Of a stretch of 64,000 nucleotides of DNA, positions 7,982 through 16,097 are shown one piece after another. The stretch is from Bacteroidales bacterium (lineage in GTDB: Bacteria; Bacteroidota; Bacteroidia; Bacteroidales; UBA932): assembly GCA_012798805.1 (NCBI GenBank), contig JAAZMM010000004.1, positions 1 through 64,000 of the forward strand, written 5' to 3'. The position numbers were made by a program, and so were the translations under genes. The first letter of the stretch is position 1; each line of letters starts with the position of its first letter. Below the pieces are notes generated by a model, which saw nothing but the letters and a program-made list of their open reading frames with translations, did not search any database and was not told the DNA's origin.

Positions 7982-9709
7982 ATGAAGACCAGACTCTCAC
8001 AGATTTTTCGCCCAAAATTTTTTGAGCTCTTTAAGAAGGGTAATTACAACAAAGAGACCTTCATCCAGGATTTTATTGCAGGTATAATAGTAGGCATTGT
8101 TGCTTTGCCACTGGCAATTGCTTTTGGTATTGCTTCAGGCGTTACTCCTCAGCAGGGTTTGATTACCGCTGTCGTGGCAGGTTTTCTTACATCGCTGCTC
8201 GGTGGCTCCGATTTTCTGATTGGAGGCCCTACAGGTGCATTTATTGTGATTGTGGCAGGTATTGTAGGAGAGTTTGGTATGCAGGGCCTTATCATTTCCA
8301 CTATTCTGGCAGGTATTATGCTCGTACTAATGGGCGTTTTTAAACTCGGTACCCTGATAAAATTCATTCCTTATCCCATCGTGATAGGTTTCACTTCAGG
8401 TATTGCAGTGACCATCTTTTCTACTCAGATTAAAGACTTTTTCGGATTGACGATAGCGGAAGTGCCTTCCAGTTTTCTTGCCAAATGGGGTTGCTATTTC
8501 TCAAATCTGGGTTCTATTTCCATAGCGGAAACCTTGATGTCGCTCTTCTGTCTTGCAATAATCATTTTCTGGCCCCGAGTGACCAAGAAAGTGCCCGGCT
8601 CATTGATTGCAATTATTGTTGGAACATTTATCTCGCTTATCCTTTCCCGATTTGCGGGACTGGAATTTGCTACGATAGGCAGCAAGTTTCCCGAACTCGC
8701 GGGCGGGATAGCCATACCCAAACCCGTAGCCCCGACAATTACTCTTGATACCGCTGTCAAGCTCTTTCAACCTGCATTTACCATTGCGTTTCTCTGTGCT
8801 ATCGAATCGCTGCTTGCCGCGATGGTTGCAGATGGTGCGACAGGCAAACGACATCGCTCCAATACAGAGCTAATAGGACAAGGTATAACAAACATCATAA
8901 CTCCGCTATTTGGTGGTATTCCGGCAACCGGAGCACTTGCACGTACGATGACCAACATCAATAACGGCGGCAAGACCCCCGTTGCAGGTATTATTCACTC
9001 CATTGTTCTGTTGCTGATTTTCCTCTTCCTAATGCCCTATGCAGTCTATATTCCGCTCTCTTGTCTTGCAGCAATACTCGTTATGGTGGCCTACAATATG
9101 AGTGAGTGGAGAACTTTCAAATATTTGCTAAAAGGGGATAGGGCTGATATCATAGTATTGCTGATTACATTTTTCTTGACCGTGCTTGTCGATTTGACAG
9201 TTGCTATAGAGGTAGGCTTGTTGATGGCTATTATCCTCTTTGTTAAACGTGTTTCCGAGACCTCCTCGATTACCGTCCTTGAGAGCGATTATCTCGCTGC
9301 AACAGAAAATGAGGAAAAAGCCGTACTGGAGAGTGTTGAACAGCTGAATGTGCCTGATGGAGTTGAGATTTTTGAAATAGACGGACCATTCTTCTTCGGC
9401 CTTGCCAATAAGTTGGACGAACTCGACCGACAAACCAGACAACAGATTGTCAAGGTACGTATTATACGTATGCGCAAGGTGCCTTTCATTGACTCTACAG
9501 GCATTAATAACCTTCGTAGTTTATACTTGCGTTCAAAGAAGTCCGGTATTCAGGTCATTCTCTCCGGCGTGCAGGATGACGTCTATGATACAATAGAAAA
9601 ATTTGGCCTGCTCCATGAGATAGGCCAGGAGCATGTCTTCACCCACATCATCCCGGCTTTGGCAAAAGCTACCGAAATGGTGAGTGTAACTGAAACTGAG
9701 CAAGAGTAG
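7982..9709 (+). CDS. SulP family inorganic anion transporter with C-terminal STAS domain
   Basis: ALPLAIAFGIASGVTPQQGLITAVVAGF; STAS-like VRIIRMRKVPFIDSTGINNL. Confidence 0.93.
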   Translation: MKTRLSQIFRPKFFELFKKGNYNKETFIQDFIAGIIVGIVALPLAIAFGIASGVTPQQGLITAVVAGFLTSLLGGSDFLIGGPTGAFIVIVAGIVGEFGMQGLIISTILAGIMLVLMGVFKLGTLIKFIPYPIVIGFTSGIAVTIFSTQIKDFFGLTIAEVPSSFLAKWGCYFSNLGSISIAETLMSLFCLAIIIFWPRVTKKVPGSLIAIIVGTFISLILSRFAGLEFATIGSKFPELAGGIAIPKPVAPTITLDTAVKLFQPAFTIAFLCAIESLLAAMVADGATGKRHRSNTELIGQGITNIITPLFGGIPATGALARTMTNINNGGKTPVAGIIHSIVLLLIFLFLMPYAVYIPLSCLAAILVMVAYNMSEWRTFKYLLKGDRADIIVLLITFFLTVLVDLTVAIEVGLLMAIILFVKRVSETSSITVLESDYLAATENEEKAVLESVEQLNVPDGVEIFEIDGPFFFGLANKLDELDRQTRQQIVKVRIIRMRKVPFIDSTGINNLRSLYLRSKKSGIQVILSGVQDDVYDTIEKFGLLHEIGQEHVFTHIIPALAKATEMVSVTETEQE

Positions 9710-9723
9710 CCCTATTTCGGGGA

Positions 9724-11010
9724 TTATTTAAAGAGATTTTCGACCCTGGTTATTACTCCTTCATCCGAAGCCATAGCTATTAGCGAGGGCTTCAGATAAA
9801 CTACCTTGTGTTCGCGCTGGAAACGCTCCTCTCCACCACCTGTGATATTCAGCATCGTAATGGCATCTTTTGGCATTTTGCCTGCATTGAAGGCATTGAT
9901 CATACCCTTAGTGGCAACAGCAGCAGCCGGGTGGATGTCAATCCCCTCTGTGCGCAGGAAGAGTGCCTGCATCTCTTTGATATCATCGTTGTCCGCCAGC
10001 TCTACATCGCCTCCGGCATCGCACATTGCATCATAGAGGCCTCCACGCGTCGCATAAGGGGGTCTTCTGTTGGAAAGCACCTTGGCATCAATTGCAGTTG
10101 CCTTTATGCGTGCTTCTTCGTCATCCATAGGAAGTAGGGTTTTGCTGCCTGCCTTCCACGCATCATACATAGGCGTAAAGGGAATATTTTGAGAGGGGAA
10201 GAGTTTCATCTTGTGATTGCCGAAACGACCATCTTCTATCAGTCGAAGGTTGGCCTCCCAGGCAGCTATAGCACCTGTGCCACTGCCAATTGCCTGAAAA
10301 TAGCAATCAGGAATGCGTCCGATCACCTCTGCTGCAGAGAGCACTGTTGTGGCCATACCATCTCTGCGGGCCACATTCTTTGCTCCGCCTTCGGCAAAAA
10401 ACATCCCGGATGTGCAGACTTTGTCAGCGAGTGCTATGGCATCATAATAGTCGCTGCCTTTAGGTGAGCAGATAAGTTTAACGCAGTCATTGATGGGTTT
10501 GTCAAACCACAAAGCCTCAATATTGTCTTCAGGGACACTCAATAATAATGGAATATTATTCTCGGAGCAGACTTTTGCAAATGATCTGGCAGTATTTCCC
10601 GCCGAGGCTACTACCAATACTCTTTTTTCATTGGGAGAGAGTCTGCCGCATACGGAATAGGCCTCGGTCTCCTTGAATGAACCTGTGGTCATAAAGGCAT
10701 TCTTCTCCGGCCAGTAGCCGGAAAAAGCAATATAGAGATTGGATAGACCCAGTTCTGAAGCGAGTGCCTCACTTTTATATGTCTGAGTAGCGGAAGAACC
10801 TTTGAGAGTGCGGCTTATGGGAAGCCAATCGGCAAAGCGGTAAATACCCTCATCCTGACTTCCAAATTCTATCTGCTTCTTTTCGTAAATTGCTCTTATG
10901 AGGGATGGTTCCGTACCCTTAGGGTCAGAGAGAAGCCATCCTGTGTCTTCAAATCTGCGGCCGGTGGCAATATTTTCCAGTACGTACCTAGTGGGTTTGA
11001 AATTCTTCAT
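9724..11010 (-). CDS. Cysteate synthase (threonine-synthase-like PLP enzyme)
   Basis: Fold-type II PLP enzyme (TGSFKETEAYSV, VVASAGNTARSFAKV); resembles Bacteroidetes proteins annotated as cysteate synthase; shorter than usual threonine synthase. Confidence 0.75.
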   Translation of the reverse strand: MKNFKPTRYVLENIATGRRFEDTGWLLSDPKGTEPSLIRAIYEKKQIEFGSQDEGIYRFADWLPISRTLKGSSATQTYKSEALASELGLSNLYIAFSGYWPEKNAFMTTGSFKETEAYSVCGRLSPNEKRVLVVASAGNTARSFAKVCSENNIPLLLSVPEDNIEALWFDKPINDCVKLICSPKGSDYYDAIALADKVCTSGMFFAEGGAKNVARRDGMATTVLSAAEVIGRIPDCYFQAIGSGTGAIAAWEANLRLIEDGRFGNHKMKLFPSQNIPFTPMYDAWKAGSKTLLPMDDEEARIKATAIDAKVLSNRRPPYATRGGLYDAMCDAGGDVELADNDDIKEMQALFLRTEGIDIHPAAAVATKGMINAFNAGKMPKDAITMLNITGGGEERFQREHKVVYLKPSLIAMASDEGVITRVENLFK

Positions 11011-11022
11011 AGGGCATTGATT

Positions 11023-11050
11023 TAGTTGTTAGTGTGTAGTATGTAGTTAT
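11023..11050 (+). repeat. Short heptamer array (D): TAGTTGT TAGTGTG TAGTATG TAGTTAT
   Basis: Four consecutive 7-mers in the gap between two minus-strand genes; G/T-rich on the plus strand. Confidence 0.85.
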
Positions 11051-11059
11051 AAAAGTTTG

Positions 11060-12883
11060 CTATTCAATGATGTTTTCGGCAATGACCTGGGCAAAATCAA
11101 CTACTTTAACTTCAGATTGTCTGCTGAAGGTCTTCATACAGAGTGGACAGGCAGTTACAATTCTGTCAGGGGAGTTGGCTGTCAGATTGCGGATCGAATG
11201 ATCCGTAATACGCCCTCTTTCTTCGTGTGAAAGAGTGAGGCTGCCCAGAGATCCACCGCAGCAGATGCTTTCCTTGCGTTCTTTACCTGCCGGTACCAGA
11301 TCACCAACCCTTGTCAGAGCCTTGCGGGGGGCATCATATATACCACATCCTCGTCCAAGTTCGCAGGGATCATGATAGACATACTTTAACTTCTGTTTGT
11401 TCAGTTTAATGGCCCCTTCGGCGGCCAGTTGCTCAAAATATTCGGTATAGTGTATTACTTGTATTCCTTCCAAATCATAATCTTCCTTGAATATTCTGTA
11501 GCAGATAGCACAAGATACCAGCAGAATTGGCGCACCGCTCTCCCTTATAATCTCTTTATTTTTCTCCATAAGTGCTTTTGCCTCTTCAGTGCGACCGGAG
11601 AGCAAAAGCGGTCTTCCACAGCATACGGTTCCATTTTCATCCATAAGAGTAAACTCAATCCCCGCCGTTGTAAGCACTTTCTGCACAGATTGAGATACCA
11701 TCGGAGTTAATGAGCTCATACAGCCGGCATAATAGAGCACCTTCTCTCCACCTACTGAAACTGCTGATGACAGTGCACCATTTGGGAGTTTGTCGAGATA
11801 ACTAAAGTCATGTCCGATATTGTAGGGCTGTCGCTTGCGAAGTGCAAGACGAAGGTCGGTAGCTGAAATGTCGATAGGGCAGAGAACGGAACATTTACCA
11901 CACATCAGGCACTTATCAGCTATAGCCAGTGCACGTGGCTCATTTCTTCTCTTGACCTGCCGCACATAATAGACGGTAGTATTCTTGAGCCCTGCCTTGT
12001 CAACACTCATAGGGCAGGCATCCAGACAGACTCCGCAGCTGGGGCAGGAGTAGAGCTCGGCCAGAGCATAGCCCTTACGCGGTCTGCGAACTTTAATGCC
12101 CGCGTTTTTAAGGGGGATAAGAAGGATTTCTGCCGGGATATGCATATATCTGGTAAATGGCAGCACGAACATAAAGGTGCCCAGAGCTATCGAGTAGGCC
12201 CACCAGGCTATAGTGAAGTTCTCCGGTTTGCTGAGAATGCTGGCAAAGACCCAGTTTACAGGTACGGTGAGAAAACTGCCTCCGCCTACACCTGCGGTAA
12301 ATCCTTCAGCTATAAGCCTCAAAGGAAATATTGCCCAGAGTGAATAGAGTCCGATACGGTCCAGAAGTGTGAGCTTGGTAGTCCTTCTCATGCCCATCAG
12401 TTTGGAGCGGAAACGCTTGATTATGGCCAGAATAATACCACTGAGTACCACCAGCAGGAAAAAATCCATAAGGAAAAAGAGCAGGGAGCCTCTTAGAGTG
12501 GTGCTCTCTACTGCCATAAAGTATCGGAAAAATATGGGATAATAGAACAATCCGCCCCTTTCGGGAATATAGAGGAAGGTCTCAATATGACCTATGACAA
12601 TCAGCATAAACCAGCCAAAAGCAATGCTGGAGTGCATATAGCCCAGCACCTTATTGCGTTTCCAAAGCTTTACATGAAAAAGACAATCGCAAAACCAGTC
12701 ACGAATATTCTTCCCCATTATTTTGGGATTAATAAGGGATTTATAAACCTTGATGCGATCTTTACGTTCAATCTGGACCATTACCTTTATAAGCCCGACA
12801 GCACACCAAACAAGAACGAATATCATCCCCAACATGAAGGGGAGCACAAAATGGTCAAATCCTGATATGAATCTCTCCCTCAT
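11060..12883 (-). CDS. Membrane-anchored heterodisulfide-reductase-like protein: cytochrome b-like TM region + 2x[4Fe-4S] + two CCG domains (HdrE/HdrD or DsrMK-like fusion)
   Basis: N-terminal TM helices; CPSCGVCLDACP and CLMCGKCSVLCP; CCG motifs GCM...CCGRPL...SCAIC and PCELG...CCGGSLG...CPLC. Confidence 0.88.
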   Translation of the reverse strand: MRERFISGFDHFVLPFMLGMIFVLVWCAVGLIKVMVQIERKDRIKVYKSLINPKIMGKNIRDWFCDCLFHVKLWKRNKVLGYMHSSIAFGWFMLIVIGHIETFLYIPERGGLFYYPIFFRYFMAVESTTLRGSLLFFLMDFFLLVVLSGIILAIIKRFRSKLMGMRRTTKLTLLDRIGLYSLWAIFPLRLIAEGFTAGVGGGSFLTVPVNWVFASILSKPENFTIAWWAYSIALGTFMFVLPFTRYMHIPAEILLIPLKNAGIKVRRPRKGYALAELYSCPSCGVCLDACPMSVDKAGLKNTTVYYVRQVKRRNEPRALAIADKCLMCGKCSVLCPIDISATDLRLALRKRQPYNIGHDFSYLDKLPNGALSSAVSVGGEKVLYYAGCMSSLTPMVSQSVQKVLTTAGIEFTLMDENGTVCCGRPLLLSGRTEEAKALMEKNKEIIRESGAPILLVSCAICYRIFKEDYDLEGIQVIHYTEYFEQLAAEGAIKLNKQKLKYVYHDPCELGRGCGIYDAPRKALTRVGDLVPAGKERKESICCGGSLGSLTLSHEERGRITDHSIRNLTANSPDRIVTACPLCMKTFSRQSEVKVVDFAQVIAENIIE

Positions 12884-12890
12884 AATAACC

Positions 12891-13217
12891 TCAGATATTA
12901 TAAATCTTACAAATCGAAAGAATCAGGTGGCGTGTATTGATGCCTCTGGGGCAGACTATATAGCATTTGCCACATAGCATACAGGATTTTAACTGAAAAA
13001 GCAAGTCCTTTTCACAGCCTCGCTGAAGACTGAGCAGCACTTTTCTGAGATTGACATCTGTAAAAACACCTGCAGTACAGCTCGCTGCACAGGATCCGCA
13101 TGACATACACTTTAGAGCATCCGGTTCCAGGGCGCACAATTGATCAAACAAACTCAGATCTGCATCGTCGATCTCAATTGTCGAACTCGGTGTAAGAGTA
13201 TATCCGAAATCTATCAT
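12891..13217 (-). CDS. HdrC-like 4Fe-4S protein, small
   Basis: CMSCGSCAASCTAG and CMLCGKCYIVCPRG motifs, 108 aa. Confidence 0.88.
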   Translation of the reverse strand: MIDFGYTLTPSSTIEIDDADLSLFDQLCALEPDALKCMSCGSCAASCTAGVFTDVNLRKVLLSLQRGCEKDLLFQLKSCMLCGKCYIVCPRGINTRHLILSICKIYNI

Positions 13218-14230
13218 TCAGCTTTTTGTTTGAAATAGTTGTCAATTGCCATAGCTGCAGCTCTGGCTTCATTCAGTGTTTCAGGGATAGTTTTGGGACC
13301 GGTGACTGCGCCGGCAAGAAATATCCCTTTGCTATGGCTCTCAACTGGACGGAGCATTAAATCACGCGGCATGAAAAAACCATCTTCTCCCATATGAATA
13401 CCGGTCATAGAGGCGATTTCGGGATTCTCAATGCAGGGCGACATACCTGCCATAAGTACCAGCAGATCCATGGTAATTCGCAACGGTTTGCCAGCCAAAG
13501 TATCTTCTGCCTTTACTACAAGTCTTCCCTCTATATCTTCTGATACCTCTGAGACCCTGCCACGAACAAAGAAGATCCCATATTTACGCTGGGCATTGAG
13601 ATAGAGGTCTTCATATTTGCGACCGAACATTCTCAAGTCCATATAAAAACAATAAATTGAAGCATCAGGGTAGCGTTCCTTCATTTCACAGGCCTGTTTG
13701 ACGGCAGTTGCGCAGCATACTTTAGAGCACTGACGGTTGCCGGCCTTTTCATCTCTTGAGCCCACACAATGCACAAATCCTATTACTTTCGGATCTTTTA
13801 TTCTTGGATCATTTCCCGTGTTGAAAAAATGCTCAAGATCGGCATTTGTAACAACATTGTTATATATGCCGTAACCATATTCCTCCTTCTTTTCAGCGGG
13901 AAAAAGAGAAAATCCCGTAGCAAAAAGAATAGCATCAGCCTGTACTGTGATACCATTGGAGAAGATGGCCACATAGAGATGCTTGAGTCTATTGATTGAG
14001 ACAATAGCAGTATCGGTAAACCATTTGATACCCTCCATATCGGAAGTCAGGGCGGTTAGTACCTCTTCTGTGGACTCACCATCGGGAAAAAGTTTATGCC
14101 ATTTTGCGAGATGTCCTCCCAGACGGGCCTCTTTTTCGATAAGAATAGGTGTATGGCCGTAATCGCGTATTCTGCGCGCAGCTTCAATACCGGCAGGACC
14201 ACCGCCAATTATAAGTACATTGCGTTTCAT
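13214..14230 (-). CDS. HdrA-like FAD/4Fe-4S protein, short form without ferredoxin extensions
   Basis: IIGGGPAGIEAARRIRDYGH; GFVHCVGSRDE...CSKVCCATAVKQA; only 338 aa. Confidence 0.87.
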   Translation of the reverse strand: MKRNVLIIGGGPAGIEAARRIRDYGHTPILIEKEARLGGHLAKWHKLFPDGESTEEVLTALTSDMEGIKWFTDTAIVSINRLKHLYVAIFSNGITVQADAILFATGFSLFPAEKKEEYGYGIYNNVVTNADLEHFFNTGNDPRIKDPKVIGFVHCVGSRDEKAGNRQCSKVCCATAVKQACEMKERYPDASIYCFYMDLRMFGRKYEDLYLNAQRKYGIFFVRGRVSEVSEDIEGRLVVKAEDTLAGKPLRITMDLLVLMAGMSPCIENPEIASMTGIHMGEDGFFMPRDLMLRPVESHSKGIFLAGAVTGPKTIPETLNEARAAAMAIDNYFKQKAE

Positions 14231-14246
14231 TGCTTCAGGTATTATA

Positions 14247-15317
14247 TCAACAACACTTGATGTTCATAGGAAATTCCGGCATCTGTAAGAGTTTGTCTCC
14301 TTTGCCTTTATATTTATCTTCCTTGTTGTATTTGACTCCCATTTTATCCAGCAAAGGCTCAACAGCCACTTGATGAAGCTGGAGTCCCAGATCCCAGGGA
14401 TCATATCCCAGCACCAGGCCGGCAACCTCCTCATAAGTAAACACGGGAATACCATATCCATTTTCGCCATAAGTCTTACCTGTCTGTTCGGCTATCACAT
14501 ATTGCCATCTATCCATGAAATAGGGGCATCCGGGGCAGTTGGTTATGATCATATCGGGCTTATAGGGCTCCATCGATTCAAACTTTTTGTAGGTATTGGA
14601 CATGGAATAGCCACGATTGGCCTTGACAAGATATTGTCTGAAACCAAATCCGCAGCAATGTCTGCGCTCAGGGTAATCGATGACTTCTCCTCCCCAGGAG
14701 TCAATCATACCGGCAAGAACATAGGGATATTCGGCACCTCCTACACCTTTAGAGGGGAACATTTTGGAATAGTGGCATCCGATGTGTTCTACAACTCTCA
14801 GAGGTTCGCCCGTGAATTTATTAACAAGACGATGCTTCGCACGGGCTGCAATTTCGTTACGGAACTTATAGATAATGTCGCTGGCATGGGCCAGATATTT
14901 CGGTTTTTTTAATTCACGTTTGCAAGAATTCCAGAGATGTTCCCGGATTTTATCTTCAAGATCGGGAAAAGTCCTCCAGTCTTCAAGAACTTCAGTGTAG
15001 AGACCAAATGAAGTAATACAGGAGCATACGTAGTTTTCGTAGCCATGTTCAGCCATTAGCGCAAACTGGCGGGCGATGATGGTCATCATTGTTTCTTGAG
15101 GCAGGGCTTCTGCATGATATGCAATACCACCGCAAGTGGTATGGTGCTCTGTTTCAAAGAAATCCTTGTCAAGTTTGTTGCGGACTATGTCGAGAAATGC
15201 CACTTCTGAGCCCGGAAAAAAGCCCTGACGTATGCAACTTCTAACATAAAACCAATGGTCATCAGGAATCTCTTTCTGATAATCGGACCATATTTTCTGT
15301 TTTCCCTGAAATATCAT
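14247..15317 (-). CDS. HdrB-like CCG-domain protein
   Basis: Canonical second CCG motif HIGCHY...RHCCGFGF...TNCPGCPYF; first CCG motif degenerate (TTCGG...CSC). Confidence 0.88.
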   Translation of the reverse strand: MIFQGKQKIWSDYQKEIPDDHWFYVRSCIRQGFFPGSEVAFLDIVRNKLDKDFFETEHHTTCGGIAYHAEALPQETMMTIIARQFALMAEHGYENYVCSCITSFGLYTEVLEDWRTFPDLEDKIREHLWNSCKRELKKPKYLAHASDIIYKFRNEIAARAKHRLVNKFTGEPLRVVEHIGCHYSKMFPSKGVGGAEYPYVLAGMIDSWGGEVIDYPERRHCCGFGFRQYLVKANRGYSMSNTYKKFESMEPYKPDMIITNCPGCPYFMDRWQYVIAEQTGKTYGENGYGIPVFTYEEVAGLVLGYDPWDLGLQLHQVAVEPLLDKMGVKYNKEDKYKGKGDKLLQMPEFPMNIKCC

Positions 15318-15334
15318 TTCCGTGTTGTTTAAAA

Positions 15335-16030
15335 TTAATGGTTGAGATGGTCCTTTTCGGTATCCTCAAAAGCTTTCCTTTCATATTCGTCATAGGGGAG
15401 GCCCATCTCTTTTGCTTTACGCTTGGATGCCTCCTCTATTATCTCCATACGGCGCGTAGCACCGGTTTCGTCAAATATGGCCTTAAGCTCAGCGAGAGAT
15501 TCGTCTGGGATTTTTCTCAGAATTCCCGGACCTTCACCATCGAGATTTGCCCCGAGGCGCTCATAAACATCTTCCATGTTTTCGTTCAACCATTTGCCGG
15601 TAAGGCCATATTCCGGATGATCTTTATAGAGGAAAGTACGAGGATATACGCAGTACCCATAGTTCAGGATATTGCTTTGCATACGGTGTACAAGAGGGAG
15701 CATCTGTCGTCCTTTTTCACTTTCCACAAAATATCCCATATCTATAGAGAGCGACCGCAGTGCCATAACGACAAGCCCGGGAGCATTGCGTCTGGGACAG
15801 CGTGTCACGCAGGACATACATTCGCCGCAGTACCAGATCTGTTCACCTTTCAGCAATTCTTCAATCTTGGCCTCATCCTGGCTCTGGACGATGTTGACTA
15901 TGTTTTTGGGATTGTATTTATAAAATTCTGCAGCAGGGCAGATTGCCGTGCAGGTACCGCAGTTAATACAGGCTTTTAACCCCTCTTTAATGCGGTAATC
16001 CTGGATTAATTTATCGTAAAGTTTACCCAT
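15335..16030 (-). CDS. HdrC-like 4Fe-4S protein, large
   Basis: CINCGTCTAICPAAEFYKYNP and CGECMSCVTRCPRRNAPG; start chosen at MGKLYDKLIQDY rather than the ORF start at 16093. Confidence 0.85.
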   Translation of the reverse strand: MGKLYDKLIQDYRIKEGLKACINCGTCTAICPAAEFYKYNPKNIVNIVQSQDEAKIEELLKGEQIWYCGECMSCVTRCPRRNAPGLVVMALRSLSIDMGYFVESEKGRQMLPLVHRMQSNILNYGYCVYPRTFLYKDHPEYGLTGKWLNENMEDVYERLGANLDGEGPGILRKIPDESLAELKAIFDETGATRRMEIIEEASKRKAKEMGLPYDEYERKAFEDTEKDHLNH

Positions 16031-16050
16031 AGAGTTTGGCTTCGGTCCAA

Positions 16051-16058
16051 CAAAGGTA
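16051..16058 (-). promoter_or_regulatory. Candidate -7 element (TACCTTTG) for the Hdr operon
   Basis: TAnnTTTG on the minus strand, 20 bp upstream of the MGKLYDKL start. Confidence 0.35.
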
Positions 16059-16097
16059 ACAAAAAAGCGACACAAAGCACATTTTGTGTGCAAGTTG

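Noticed and set aside
15338-15979. 213-aa plus-strand ORF antisense to hdrC-like gene
   Set aside because: Cys-rich look comes from complementing the ferredoxin codons; no support for coding.
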